Origin: Erythroxylum novogranatense
Lineage: Eukaryota; Streptophyta; Magnoliopsida; Malpighiales; Erythroxylaceae
DNA: 64,000 bases
NCBI GenBank assembly: GCA_029891385.1
Contig: CM057230.1
Location: 37,543,858-37,607,857 of the forward strand
Direction: 5' to 3'
Below the pieces are notes generated by a model. That model was not told the origin of the DNA, ran no database searches, and was given only the letters and a program-made list of their open reading frames with translations. Below, one piece after another: positions 1 through 11,381 of this stretch (the stretch's first letter is position 1; each line of letters opens with the position of its first letter). The position numbers and the translations under genes were made by a program.

Positions 1-600
1 AGAGAAAGTTATGACAATTGCAAGCTTCTTTTATGTTACTATTCATAAACTTCTTCTGGGTTATTGTTCACCTTACATCTTCTATTCTATTTTTGATCCT
101 TCATAAGATGGAATTTGTCTTTTATATCTTCATGAAAGTTGTAGCTTTTGAAGTCTTATTTCAAAACATCTAAATACCACCTAAATCCAATATTTTTATA
201 GAAATTTATGTCAATTGCAAGTTTCTTTTATGTTACTATTCATAAACTTCTTCTGGGTTACTGTTTACCTTACATCTTTTGTTCCATTTTTGATCCTTCA
301 GAAGATTGAATTTGTCTTTGATATCTCATTAAAGTTGTATCTCTTGAAGTTCACTTTCAAACCATCTAAATAACACCTAAATCTGATATCTGTAGAGGAA
401 GCTATAACAATTGCAAGCTTTTTCTGTATTACTATTCATAAACTTCTTCTGGGTTACTGTTCACCTTATATCTTCTATTCCATTTTTTAGCCTTCAGAAG
501 ATGGAATTTATCTTTGAGGTCTTCATGAAAGTTTTATCTCTTGAAGTTCTCTTTCTAAAAATATAAAGAACACTTAAATCTGGTATCTCTAGAGAAATTT
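1..600 (+). repeat. Three degenerate ~197-bp tandem modules inside the LTR
   Basis: Three copies start near 1, 201 and 398. Each contains the string CATAAACTTCTTCTGGGTTA, then a block ending in TTGAAGT, then CTAAATA or similar. A fourth, partial copy of the same module lies at 62460-62600, inside a different LTR. Confidence 0.8.
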
Positions 601-2848
601 ATATTAATTTTCCCACGATAGGTTCAATTTGATTGAGGATAAAACCATATTGGATTCTTTTAGCCATAACTTCTTCTCTAGACACTCAAATGAGTTGATT
701 TTTGAACCATTGGACTTGTAAGACATTTATTTACATTTCCACCAAAAATAGTAGCCCTTTAAAAAGAAGTGAGAGAGATTGAGTGAAAAACGTGGGACAA
801 ATACAGTGTGTGTGTTTTTAAATACTATAAACTGGTGTTATTCAATTGAACATACTTCAATATTTTGATGATTTTTGAATCGGTAGAGCTCCAAATGAGA
901 TGATTTTTGATTTGTGGTGAACTAGAGACATGGATATACAAATGATATGAAGAAATTGGAATCTAATTCAGTTTCTAAGATGTTTAAATTTCGGATAGAA
1001 GTTGTACATAGTATACTGATTTGGACAAGAACAGTCCAAAAAAAATGTTTGAAGTATATCTTTCGAATCACTGAACCGAATTGAATGATTTTGGTGTCAT
1101 TAAAAACTTAAGACAATGGGGGACATCTTCTGAAAGAAAGTATTATGTTAGAGTGTTCAAGGGTAATGTTGGCAAGACACTTAAGTATAAAAGACATAAC
1201 GCATAATTAGAAGGGCAAATGGGACAATTCTCAATCATTAAGGGCATAATTGGAAGAAAAAGTGTTGTCTTGCTTATAAATGAAGAAGAAAAACGTGAAT
1301 GGAAGGATAAGCAGGAGAGAAGAACAAAAATTTAAGAGAAAAGAGAGAATGTCATGAAAAATAGAGAGGAATACGAAAAGAAGAAGAGAAGGAGAGAAAG
1401 AAAAGAAAACAAGTTAGGGTTTGACTTTTCTTAGTCTTCAAAAGAGATTTTGGAGTTGTTCAAGAAAGGAAAAAGGAAGAGGAAGAGAAGAGCTTCCCTT
1501 TGAGCTAAAGATCTCTTCAATTGGTGAAGAATCAAGGTAAGACCATTTTGGGATCTTTTGGATTTTTAGAAGGATTTTAGTCTATGGAGTTTGGAAAATG
1601 CTTAGGTTTAAGCATTCTAGAATCAATTTTAGTGATTTTGCATTGTGGGATGTTTATTGGAATCCTATTGAATAAGATTTGGTTTGTTTTAGGGAATCAA
1701 GAGAATCCTACCCAAGAGTAAGGAGAAAGACAACCTTGACTTGGATTTTTGCAAGCAAATTAATTGGGTAATGTATTTACAATTATTGTGTGATTTGACA
1801 AATTCTTGCCTATGTGTGGATATATGTTAAATGGTTTGAAATTGACTTATTGAAAATACATAATAATTTTTGATTATGTTATACCATGAAAGAAACATGA
1901 TATGTTGATAAAATTAAATTGTGATTTTGATGAACGTTATGCCATTGAATTGTATCATGACATTTTGATTTGAAATGGAAAGAAGAAAGAGCATGAAAAA
2001 TATGAAAGATTTCATTTTTGATAAAATGATTTTGAGCATTGATTATGTGATTTGTTTAGGCAAGAGAGGAACTGTTTCGTAGTCACGTGTACGTTGACGT
2101 AAAACCTTCTCCTAACTGCTCGCTTATGGCCCAGGAGATCTGAAAAATTGGACTCGTTTTATTCACGGAGTAAACTTCGGTTTCTTTGTTTTATTCCACG
2201 AAACCCTCAAGCTATTGATTTGTGCATTTCATTTTAAATTGTAAAATATGAAGCATATTGAGTGTTATGTGTTTTGAGCTAAATTTGATGAATGTTTAAA
2301 TTTTTTGTATAAAGTATAAATGCTAGAATTGCTAGACATATATATATACATATGCTTGACTTTGGTCAATTGTCAATGGCTATGAATATATTAGCCACTG
2401 AGTTGTATAGCTCACCCAACGCTTCCCTCCTCAGGTGCAGAAAGAGAAGATTAGCTATCCTTGCAAGACATTGAGACTTCAAGATAGTTAAAGGCTTTTG
2501 TAATTAAGTTAGTTCAGCATTTTTGTATTTTGGAATCATTTTAAACATAAGCATTCAATTGTATCATGTGTATTTTGTATTTGTATTAAGGCAAAAAGGG
2601 TAGTTTTCGAAATGTAAAGATATTATGAAAACAAACATTGTGTTCTGTAATGGGCCCACGTGATTACTGAAACTCTGGTGTGTTCAATAATGATTGCATC
2701 TTTGTGACTAAAATTGTTTTAAATAAATCGGGCCATTTTGATTATCGATTTTTTTACACACGCTTTAAATGTTTAAGAAAAAAAATTGCAATGTGATTTG
2801 ACTGTCTTTTGTCTCCGAATTCTGAGCTCTGAAAGTGGGGTCCAGTAA
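1..2848 (+). mobile_element. 3' part of a large LTR (Gypsy-like, incomplete at window start)
   Basis: This has the same internal order as the complete solo LTR at 46703-51705 read on its minus strand: degenerate ~190-bp modules (1-600, and weaker at 840-1130), a purine-rich leader (1260-1530), a splice-donor-like AAGGTAAG near 1535, a GC-richer block (2060-2200), and a short block near 2410 matching GCTCACCC...CCTCCTCAGG. The proposed right end, GGGGTCCAGTA near 2848, resembles the other LTR's end (GTCTCCGAATT shared just upstream). No primer-binding site follows it, so this is a solo LTR or a 3' LTR. The left end lies outside the window. No protein is encoded. Confidence 0.6.
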
Positions 2849-3852
2849 ATACTGTGATTAAAACATAAAATCCTATCTCAAGGAAAGTGTTGCTCAGTCA
2901 TGACTACAAGGGTGACTTAGGATTTGAATGAAATCTTTAAAATAATAATTTTTGTTACTTGTGTGCCACAATCAGCTCCAATCAATCATAATCCTAACTT
3001 ATCCCTCCATTTATGAGTTAACAATTTCTACACATTTTGATGCTTTAAAGCGAAGCTTAAAATTTTTTGAACAAGGATAAGTAATCAGAACTTGGTTTCT
3101 AGTTGACAAAAATTCTACACTATATTGAAACCAATAAAAAGTCTCTTCTAGCTTTCCATTACTCTATCCTACAAAGTAAATGAGCATAGATAATGAAAAA
3201 AAAACTGTAATAATGATAATTTGGAGAGTCACAAATTCAAAGAGCAATAGGAACGAGAATGTGACTAAACAACAAAAAAACTCATGTGGTGACGTCCGAT
3301 GAGAGTTCCGACAAGTGCTATACCTGTTGTGCCTAGAGTCCCCATTTCCAAGTTTGGAGAGAGAGTAAACAAAAGGTATTATATAAGTATATAAAGAGAA
3401 AAAGAGTTTAAAAAGTAAATGGGAGAGAGAGAGAAATATGATCCAACATGTTTCGATTGACGAAGAAGACAGTGAACCAATCATCAATGGATGCCAAAAA
3501 AAACTAATAAAATTTTTAAAAAATCTAAGTAAACAAAAAAAAAATCCACCTAAAGCTTTTAATTGACTCGATAGTTGTTTCGTCTAGTCAGGGGTTGTTT
3601 TAAACGTTTTGCAAGTGTTAGGGTTCATTTTGAACATTTTACAAAGGTTAGAGTTTATTTTGAACGCTCCAATCGCTAATGTCCAGCTAATATTTTAGTG
3701 TAAAAGTTGGGTGTTAAATTATACTTTTAGCCTTTACTATATCAAATCAAGGTGGCTTAAATGGAGGAGGTACATCAGGAGTTTTATGTAATGAAAAGAT
3801 ATCTCTCAAGCTAAAAGGTAAAATTTACCATTTAGTAATTAAGCCGCCGTGA
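2849..3852. other. No gene recognised
   Basis: AT-rich DNA. A 107-codon minus-strand open frame at 3164-3487 is low-complexity and hydrophobic, with no recognised domain. Around 3600-3670 the string TTTTGAAC recurs in a short imperfect repeat. No mobile-element ends were found. Confidence 0.5.
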
Positions 3853-4250
3853 TCTATGGGTAGGGTATTGATGCATCAAACATGTACATAGTCATAAGCT
3901 AGTGATGGTAGAGATGTGGACGCTCCCTTAGATGTGTAACTTTACTAAAAAAGATAAGGTCAAGACTATAGCGTTAAGAGACATATTAATAGTAGCTAAT
4001 ATTGATAAAAAAAAATTAATAGAGATAAGGCTTAGATGGTTCGAACATGTTAAGAGAATACATCATGACACTCAATTGAGAAGATGTGAAAAGATTGTAC
4101 TTAAGAACAATAAAAGAAAAAGAGAAAAACTTAAGAAGAATTAAACGGAAGTGATCAGAAATAATATGACTTTGATGGAGCTTACCAAGGACTTGGTCCT
4201 CAATAAGACACATTGACGAACTAGGATATGGGTGAAAGATCTCACATAAA
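3853..4250 (+). pseudogene. 3' fragment of a LINE (RTE-like) reverse transcriptase
   Basis: The plus strand encodes a degenerate version of the conserved C-terminus of RTE-type LINE reverse transcriptase. Readable motifs are MCNFTKKDKV, then LRWFEHVKR about 35 residues later, then TEVIRNNMTLMEL and RIWVKDLT. These match the family pattern of RLRWFGHV followed by a WxEVIKxDL-like block. Stop codons fall in the last block (one at 4142-4144), so the fragment is dead. The 5' part of the LINE is missing. It is followed by a T-rich, TTTA-like tail region (4260-4445 and on past 5230) that is split by the MITE at 4446-5229. The endonuclease domain is not present. Confidence 0.7.
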
Positions 4251-4445
4251 GAAGTCCTCTTATTTTTTTATAGGTCTTTTAATATTGTTCTTTCAAATCT
4301 TGTATCTTGTATTTAGCTTAAACATTTTATCTATAATACTTCTCACTTACCTTAAACTTTTACTTAGCTTAAACATTTTTTCCAATTATTTATTTGTCTT
4401 CTTTCTTTTTTGTTTATTTATTTACTTATTTTATCTTTTATTTTA

Positions 4446-5229
4446 GGTTAATTACCAAAAAAATCAACCTTTTATCAAATTTTCAATTATAGCCTGAACT
4501 TTCAAAAATAGCAATAAAATGCCAAAACTATTAATTTCTTCAATTCTATCCCAAACTACAAAAACTGGCAATAAAATGCTCAAACTTTCTTTTCTTCAAT
4601 TCTAGTCCAATGTTATCTGTTGTTCTTACGATACCCTCAGCCTTCAGCCCTTTATTTTCTATTTATTCTTGTGATGCCCCTAACTATTCTTGCATTATAG
4701 TGTACTGCACTAGTAAGCTTTTCCTTTTTAGTTCGTTCTTTTGATATCCTTAGTGTGAGGGCGCTAGGACTGTGTAATATGAAAATCGAATGGTGAGGGC
4801 GTCGAGAGAACAAACTGAAAACAAAGGAAAAAATTGAAATCAAAGCGTAAGATCATCAGGGCTGCGTAATTTGATTTAAGTCATTTTTAAACGACGACGT
4901 CGTTTTAATTATGTGATTAAACGACGTTTTTTTTAATTACGAGATTAAATGACGTCTTTTTTTTAATCTACATTTGTTGTGTTGATTTTGACTGATATGT
5001 GTTTATAATTAAGATTTTTGAAATACGTAGCAAACCACATTAGCAAATTTAATGGAAATATTAATCTCAGGTTATAATTAAAAAAATTAAAAATTTGAGT
5101 ATTTTATTGCTATCTTTTAAAGTTCGGGTTAGAATTTAAAAAATTGAAAGTTTAGGCTTTATTGTTACCTTTTAAAGTTCGGGTTATAATTTAAAATTGA
5201 AAAAATTGAGTTTTTTGGGTAATTGACCC
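4446..5229. mobile_element. MITE with long terminal inverted repeats (Mutator-like)
   Basis: The left end (GGTTAATTACCAAAAAAAT...) and the reverse complement of the right end (GGGTCAATTACCCAAAAAAC...) match over about 60 bp. The flanks carry a near-perfect 9-bp duplication: TTTATTTTA at 4437-4445 and TTTATTTTT at 5230-5238, one mismatch. Long TIRs with a 9-bp target duplication fit a Mutator-like non-autonomous element. Inside are repeats of a CTTTTAAAGTTCGGGTTA string (5115-5190) and an ACGACGTCGT palindrome near 4893. No transposase is encoded. It inserted into the T-rich tail of the LINE remnant. Confidence 0.75.
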
Positions 5230-6239
5230 TTTATTTTTATTCTTTACTCTTTTTTCTTTATTGTATTATTTATTTTATTACTTATATGTATATTTATATT
5301 TATATTTTTACATATTTGTTAGCTTTTTATTTTATTATTTTATTCTTATCTTTTCCATTTATTTTATTTTATTTTTATGATTATTTTTGTTTATATTTAT
5401 ATTTTCTTAATTTTTAATATTTTTAATTTTGATTTTAATTTTGATTTTAATTTTATTTTCATTCATAATTTTTATACAGTTATTTGTTTATCTTTTTAGC
5501 TTTTGTTTTCTACAAACAATTCTCAATTTTTTTCTTGTCAACCTATCATAAATAACCTCTCTATTAGTTAGAAATAAAGTTATATACTTTTAAACCTTCC
5601 AGATCCTGCATCTTAATGACATTTCTAATAGAATATTGTCGTTACTTGTTACTGATGTTATAATTTCAAAACCAAACCAACTCTAGTGTAAAGTTTTAAA
5701 TGTAGTACAATTTATAAATATAAAATATTTAAATTTCTTTATAATAATGCTTGCATAATCATAATACAAGAATTAAATTAAGTAAATGAATATCAAAATT
5801 AGTAATTATAATAAGATTTAAGCAAGCGAACATTTATATAAATATAGGGTTTGAAATTGAAAATTACCTATCAATATTAAGCCATGTTAATTTTTATAAG
5901 TTTTAAAATATTGAAAATGTTTCTTAAATTTAAACTCCATCTACAAACATTTTTAAAATTTAAATTGAATTCATATACTTATTAGAGCAAAATTGATTCA
6001 TAGAGGTATTCTTGAAATTTAAACACTTTGACTCCTTATATGATTATAAAAATATCAAACTTTACTAAATTTTATATTTGAAGCTCAAAATTTAAAAAGC
6101 AGTAATAAAATTCTTAAATTTTATGTTTCACGAAACGTTTTATAAATAATGCTGATTAGATACATCAGCTGTTATATTATTCACGTGAATGACAAGTGCA
6201 ATTGATTGTCCGCATAAGAAATTATTTTAATTAATATTA
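5230..6239. other. AT-rich intergenic stretch, no gene
   Basis: 5230-5530 is T-rich low-complexity sequence continuing the LINE tail. The frames open there only because of base composition. 5530-6239 shows no recognised motif, repeat end or coding signal. Confidence 0.5.
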
Positions 6240-6546
6240 AAATAATGAATTAAACAGAAAGCAAAAGGAAAAGCAAAAGACAAAGACAAAATCTAATCAT
6301 CTATTCCCCAATCTTTTCCTCCATCCACTATTGGGTTCCTCTTTGTCCCTCCCTTTATTTCTCCGGAGATCTCCATTCCGTTCTTCCTTCTGCTGTGTCT
6401 TCGGTGGAAATATTACCCACTCTTTCTTGGTCAAGGCAACGGATAACGAAACAAAGGAAGCAAACTAAGGAAGACGCTAGAAATTTGTCAATATATAGAA
6501 TCAGCAGAACTCATCAAGAACAACAAGAAAATATGCCTTGAGTTTA
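6240..6546 (+). other. Possible transcript 5' region, split by a Copia insertion
   Basis: This stretch is less AT-rich and pyrimidine-rich (TCCTCCATCC, CTCCGGAGATCTCC), like a plant 5' UTR. It ends in AAATATGCCTTGAGTTTA, where the Copia element at 6547-11376 is inserted, and it would resume at 11382 (ATTGCAGGTTGACT...). No long open frame crosses the restored junction and no protein family was recognised. It may be a non-coding or UTR exon. This is inference from base composition only. Confidence 0.25.
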
Positions 6547-6870
6547 TGTTGTTACCGATCAATCATATGCCAAAGCAAACAACAAAGAACGATGAATTGT
6601 AGAGAGAAGTTTTAGAGTGAGAGAGCTTATATGAAAACAGGGGTGAACAGAGTAAGTTCAAGAACTCAATTTAATATTGAGATTTCCTCTGATAGTTGTT
6701 GATTAACAATCTAACCAATGTACTCACACGAATTAACTAGAATTTTATTATTTATAACAATCTAATTCTAACGGCTAATCTTGATTTTCTACGGACACCT
6801 TCTTCATACGTCGATGCATGGCTTGCATGTTCGTCCAACATCTAACTGAACTCCTGAGACATCTCCAACA
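6547..6870 (-). repeat. 3' LTR of the Copia element
   Basis: 324 bp, beginning TGTTGTTACC and ending CCAACA on the plus strand. It differs from the right LTR at five positions that I could count: two near 6740-6752, two near 6781-6795 and one in the last six bases. Confidence 0.95.
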
Positions 6871-6885
6871 CACTCCTCCTTGGAT
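6871..6885 (-). other. Polypurine tract of the Copia element
   Basis: The minus strand reads CCAAGGAGGAGTG immediately before the 3' LTR. This is the expected site of plus-strand DNA priming. Confidence 0.75.
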
Positions 6886-7736
6886 CAGAAGTTTAGTTTC
6901 TGAATCCCCACCATTTTCCTTAATTGCTCAAATCGCGAGACATTAAACCCTTTTGTAAACAAATCTGCAACTTGATCATCCGTTTTAATATACTGTAGTT
7001 TCAATTCCCCTTCCTGCTGGATATCCCTTAGATAATAATATCTAAGTTTAAAATGCTTAGTTTTGCCATGGAACACCGAATTCTGTGAGATTGAGATTGC
7101 AGCTTGATTGTCGATATTAATCACAGTAGCTCCCCCAATCTGAACTTGTAAGTCCGTCAACAATTTTCTCACCCAGATTACCTGCTTAGCAGCTGCAGTT
7201 GCCGCCACTAACTTTGCTTCTATTGTTGAGAGCGCCACCAGTTCTTGCTTCTTCGATGCCCAAGAAAAACATGCAGAGCCTAACGTTAGATAGTACCCTG
7301 TGGTACTCTTCATGTCTTCAGTCGCTCCTCCCCAATCACTATCGACATAGCACATGAGTTCGCATTTACCAGACTTCTCATACATCAATCCGTACTCAGC
7401 CGTTCCCTTCAAATACCTCAGAATTCTTTTTACAACCTTCACATGTTGCTTTCCTGGATCATTCAAGTATCTGGAGAGTACACTTACAGAGTACAACACA
7501 TCCGGCCTTGTAGCTGTGATGTATATCAAACAACCAATCATACTCCGATAACTCCTCCTATCAATATCATCGTTCTTCTCCGTCTTCATTAAATTTTCTT
7601 TTGGGTAGATCGGAGTCGTCATTGCCTTACACTGATCCATCTTAAATTTCTTCAGCACATCTCGAATATACTTCTTCTGACATACCGTAATGCATCCTCT
7701 TCGTTGAGTTATCTCCATGCCCAGGAAGTATTTCAT
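6885..7736 (-). pseudogene. Copia pol: end of reverse transcriptase and RNase H
   Basis: This 283-codon open segment starts at the MKYFLGMEI block of Copia reverse transcriptase and runs through RNase H to just before the polypurine tract. The RNase H acidic residues are readable: D in YVDSDW (about residue 132), E in STIEAKL (about 172) and D in NIDNQAA (about 210). The usual ADLFTK motif near the C-terminus is present. It is separated from the upstream RT segment by an in-frame TGA at 7740-7742, so it could be made only by readthrough. The segment is otherwise well preserved. Confidence 0.9.
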
Positions 7737-7739
7737 ACC

Positions 7740-7949
7740 TCAAAGATCTGTCATCTCGAAAGTTTCGTTGAACTTCTTCTTCAGGTGATTTATTTGATTC
7801 TCAGAACTCCCTGTAAGAAGCAAATCGTCAACGTAAATTGCAACCACAATTATCTCACCTTCTTCACTCCGCACATACATTGTTGGTTCGCTGCAGCTTC
7901 TGTCAAATTGAATCCCTAAAAGGAATTCATCTATTCTGCATACCAGCAC
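7740..7949 (-). pseudogene. Copia pol: reverse transcriptase catalytic segment
   Basis: About 69 codons carrying the reverse transcriptase core motif AIYVDDLLLTG, with both catalytic aspartates of YVDD intact. A frame break near 7935-7945 separates it from the preceding RT segment, and a TGA stop at 7740-7742 ends it. Both are lesions relative to a continuous Copia polyprotein. Confidence 0.9.
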
Positions 7950-8349
7950 CGAGGAGCTTGCTTTAGCCCGTAAAGAGCTTTGTTCAATTTGTAGACCATC
8001 TCCTCCTTTCCTTTAACCACGAAGCCTTCTGGCTGCTGGACATAGATTTCTTCTTGTAGGATACCGTTGAGGAAGGCGGATTTCACGTCCATCTGATGCA
8101 CCTTCCACCCCCTTTCAGCTGCTAGCGCCAACAATAGACGGATCGTCTCAATTCGGGCCACTGGAGCAAACGTTTCTCCAAAGTCTATCCCTTCGATCTA
8201 CGCATACCCCTTCACGACGAGCCTCGCCTTTAGCTTATTTACAGACCCATCTGGATTTAGTTTCTTCTTGAACACCTACTTCAATCCTATTGCTTTCTTG
8301 TTTGGTGGTTTATTAACCAAGTTCCAGGTTTGATTTTTCTCGATCATTG
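7931..8349 (-). pseudogene. Copia pol: N-terminal reverse transcriptase segment
   Basis: Readable motifs include the [18 protein letters not shown] block, the [10 protein letters not shown] motif and YGLKQAP, all diagnostic of Copia reverse transcriptase. The part upstream of 8161 carries in-frame TAG stops at 8198-8200 and 8276-8278, both explainable by single-base changes. The segment joins the integrase-RT linker across a frame break near 8350. Confidence 0.88.
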
Positions 8350-8820
8350 TCATTCCTCTTCCATGGCCTTCACCCAATTTGGGTCCTTCAGCGCCTCTAG
8401 GGTTTGTGTCGGCTCCACCATCGCTTCATTGCTTCTCTCATATATCTCAGCCAAGCTTCTCATACCTCTAACCGGTATATGATCCACATCGTCGTCACTT
8501 TCTCCTTCAGAAATGGGCTCTCCCTCAGAAGTCCAGTCTGCTTGATCACATTGTGGATCCAGATCCGTAATTTCTCCGGGTTCTGCTTCCACCTCTTCTT
8601 CGTGCTGGTTTGGGTCATCTATAGTCACCGGAGTATTAAGAGGCATCTTCATCGTCGGGCTACTGACTTCATCGCCCTTTCTTGCTTCGCACAGCCCACC
8701 TATCATCTTGAAAAATGTACATCCTCGCACGACCTTTATCTTCTTACGTCGGAAGATACACCCTATAACCTTTGCTGACCTCTGAGTATCCAACAAAGAT
8801 CTCCGACTCTGCTTTTCCAT
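8350..8820 (-). pseudogene. Copia pol: integrase C-terminal and acidic linker segment
   Basis: This encodes the end of integrase (KVVRGCTFF block) and an acidic linker (EEEVEAEPGEITDLD, GESDDDVDH) running to NWVKAMEEE, which in Copia elements leads into reverse transcriptase. It lies in a different frame from the integrase core segment. The break falls around 8749-8756, next to the YRVYLPT block. Confidence 0.85.
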
Positions 8821-9442
8821 CCAGCTTATTTCTTTTGACCTGAGGAATTAGGACGCTGCACAATGAACCGAAAACTTTCAGATTCTTCACCTTTGGTTTA
8901 TAGCCATAACACAACTCATACGGTGTCTTATCCTCGAGTGTCCTGGAGTACACCCTGTTCAGCAGGAAACAAGCAGTGGTCGCTGCCTCCGCCCAAAACT
9001 CCTTCGGGAGTAGCTTCTCCGTCAACATACACCTCGCCATTTCTACCACCGTTCGATTTCTCCTCTCCACTACGCCATTCTGCTGCGGGGTATAGGGCGT
9101 TGTGAGCTGATGTCTTATTCCTGCCGATTCACAGATCAAATTAAACTCATTAGACAAAAATTCTGAACCGTTATCCGTTCTCACCGACTTGATTTTTAGG
9201 TTCGTCTGGTTTTCTATGAAAACCTTGAAATCTTTGAACGACTTCACTACTTCCCCCTTGCTCTTTAGGCAATATATCCAGACATATCTGGAATAATCGT
9301 TGATGATCAGGAGGAAATACTTGCTCCCATTCAGGGAAACCACCGGCATGGGACCACAGACGTCCATATGCAATAGCTCCAGTCTCTCTTTAGCTCTCCA
9401 GTTTGCCTTATGGAATGGTGCCCTGGATTGCTTTCCCATCAT
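8744..9442 (-). pseudogene. Copia pol: integrase core
   Basis: The Copia integrase catalytic core. The D,D-35-E residues are all visible: D in LLHMDVCGP (about residue 27), D in VRTDNGSEF (about 89) and E in NGVVERRNR (about 125). TPYTPQQNG precedes the glutamate as expected. The true upstream coding sequence is the gag-protease segment, but the two are out of frame because of the 13-bp duplication at 9438-9463. The start methionine at 9442 is therefore an accident of the shift, not a real start. Confidence 0.92.
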
Positions 9443-10949
9443 GCAAACTCATCATGCAAACTCTGCATGGATGATGTTCGAACGATGTTTCTGGTAAGCC
9501 TTCGACCATCTTCTTCCTCCTCATTGCATCCAGTCCCTTCATATGATAGTGCCCAAGCCTCCGATGCCAGAGATCCGGTTCAGTAAAGTCTCCGACAAGT
9601 GCTTCTTGGTGCAACTCCTCGGGTTTCATCGAGAAACTCTTGTTCCTCATCCGAGTACATAATATTTCTTGTCCATTGTTATTGAAAACTTTACAAGAAT
9701 TCGACCCAAAATGTACAGTCAAACCTTTCTTTATCAACTGTGCAACGCTCAATAGATTATGCTGTATCTTTGGAGCATACAGCACGTCGGAAATAATTCT
9801 GGTACCTTTCTTGGTTACCAGCTCTACTTCACCTTTGCCTTCCACCCGAATGCTGTCCCCATTTCCAAGCTTCACTCGTGCTCGAACGTCTCTGTTCAGA
9901 GTCTTGAATAACCTCGGATCCGGAGACATGTGACTAGTGCACCCACTATCAATTAGCCAGTCGGATGGATAGTTTCCGATTTGATCAGCCATCACCATGA
10001 ACAGCTGCTCTTCTTCTTCTTCGGTCACCTGCACATTAGCTGCCTCCTGTGGTGGTTCTTTCTTACAAATTGCCTCCATGTGTCCTTTCTGGTGACACCT
10101 TCGGCATTCTACGTCTGGCCTCTTCCAGCATTTGATGGCAAGATGATTGGTCTTACTGCAATGTGGACAAGGGTTGTAATTATTTACTTTTTCTCCACCT
10201 GAGTTCTTGTTGCCGTGCTTATGACGTGAATTTGAGCTTCTGGTATTCAAATTTCCTTTCTTCTTTTTCTTCTTGGTCTTTTCTTGATTCTCTGACTTTG
10301 TAAAGGCTCTATATGCCCCTTCTGTGGCTTCTGTCTTTCTCATCAAGAATCGTTGTTCTTGAGCTTGCAGAGCACTTACTACCTCCGCAAGTCTTATTTG
10401 CCCAATGTCCTTCGAATTCTCTAACGAAACAATTGTTGCTTCGTATCTTTCAGGTACTGACACCAGCAGTTTCTGAACTAGCCGTTGATCCTTGAATTCG
10501 GCTCCTAAGAGCCTGATTTGATCAGCCAATTGAATCAACCGTTCACAATAACTCTGAATCATTTCATCATCCTTTATTTGGATTCTGTCGAATTCCCTTA
10601 AAAGATTCAGAACTTTCATGTTCTTCACCTTCTCATCGCCCTCATATTCGTGTTTCAAGAAGTCCCAGATCTCTTTTGCCGAAGCGAATCCCATAATTCT
10701 TGTGAAGATTGAGGGCGATACCGACTGGTACATGCAAGATTTGGCTCGAGCCTTCTTCGTCACTTTTTCCCTGAGCCACCGTAGCTGGGCGATCGGAGCA
10801 TCGTCTGGAATCTCAACCGCGTAGTCCTCGTCGATTGGTTCCCATAGGTCCTGACCTTGCAGGTAAGCCTCCATCTTGATCGCCCATATTTGATATCCTT
10901 CGCCATTGAATATCGCTGGTTGGAGACTAAGCATGGAGCCTTCAGCCAT
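9408..10949 (-). pseudogene. Copia gag, protease and gag-pre-integrase segment
   Basis: A 513-codon open segment starting MAEGSML at 10949, about 90 bp inside the primer-binding site. It contains the gag N-terminal block (FNGEGYQIWAIKMEAYLQ), a UBN2-type gag domain, two CCHC zinc knuckles (CPHCSKTNHLAIKC and CRRCHQKGHMEAIC, about residues 262-298), the aspartic protease motif DWLIDSGCTSHM (about 333) and the integrase zinc-binding start LWHRRLGHYH (about 462). After the CRVCMM block it runs out of frame for about 15 codons because of the 13-bp tandem duplication, then stops at 9408. Confidence 0.92.
9438..9463. repeat. 13-bp tandem duplication that shifts the Copia frame
   Basis: ATCATGCAAACTC occurs twice head to tail, at 9438-9450 and 9451-9463. 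Thirteen is not a multiple of three, so it moves the integrase core out of frame with gag-protease. Confidence 0.95.
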
Positions 10950-11039
10950 CTCCGAGTATTCGACGCTTCGTCCGAGAAAGAGTTCACTACCGAGCCAATT
11001 TTCTCACCTAAACCTCCACAGATCCCTTAAGAATACAGC

Positions 11040-11052
11040 TCTGATACCAATT
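11040..11052 (-). other. Primer-binding site of the Copia element
   Basis: The minus strand reads TTGGTATCAGAGC two bases after the 5' LTR end, matching the 3' end of plant initiator tRNA-Met. It fixes the element's orientation. Confidence 0.9.
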
Positions 11053-11376
11053 TGTTGTTACCGATCAATCATATGCCAAAGCAAACAACAAAGAACGATG
11101 AATTGTAGAGAGAAGTTTTAGAGTGAGAGAGCTTATATGAAAACAGGGGTGAACAGAGTAAGTTCAAGAACTCAATTTAATATTGAGATTTCCTCTGATA
11201 GTTGTTGATTAACAATCTAACCAATGTACTCACACGAATTAATTAGAATTTCATTATTTATAACAATCTAATTCTAACGTCTAATCTTGATCTTCTACGG
11301 ACACCTTCTTCATACGTCGATGCATGGCTTGCATGTTCGTCCAACATCTAACTGAACTCCTGAGACATCTCCGACA
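11053..11376 (-). repeat. 5' LTR of the Copia element
   Basis: 324 bp, nearly identical to the left LTR. It ends CCGACA and is followed by the GTTTA target duplication. Confidence 0.95.
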
Positions 11377-11381
11377 GTTTA

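Larger units (their letters stand above)
6547..11376 (-). mobile_element. Complete Ty1/Copia retrotransposon, young but with broken gag-pol
   Basis: A 4,830-bp element flanked by a perfect 5-bp duplication GTTTA (6542-6546 and 11377-11381). It has two 324-bp LTRs, a tRNA-Met-type primer-binding site next to the right LTR and a polypurine tract next to the left LTR, so it reads on the minus strand. The internal region encodes gag, protease, integrase, reverse transcriptase and RNase H in Copia order. I count five substitutions between the LTRs, so insertion was recent. The coding region nevertheless carries a 13-bp tandem duplication, at least three other frame breaks and several stop codons, so it is non-autonomous as read. 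Its size and short LTRs would fit the Ale/Retrofit group, but the lineage is not proven. Confidence 0.95.

Noticed and set aside
1..600. A CRISPR-like or satellite array
   Set aside because: The three ~197-bp modules are degenerate and are found inside several LTRs, so they are LTR-internal repeats.
4228..5417. Hydrophobic small proteins on the plus strand
   Set aside because: These frames follow T-rich low-complexity DNA and a MITE. Composition alone explains the apparent membrane segments.
8404..10824. Plus-strand open frames across the Copia element
   Set aside because: They are shadows of the minus-strand gag-pol.
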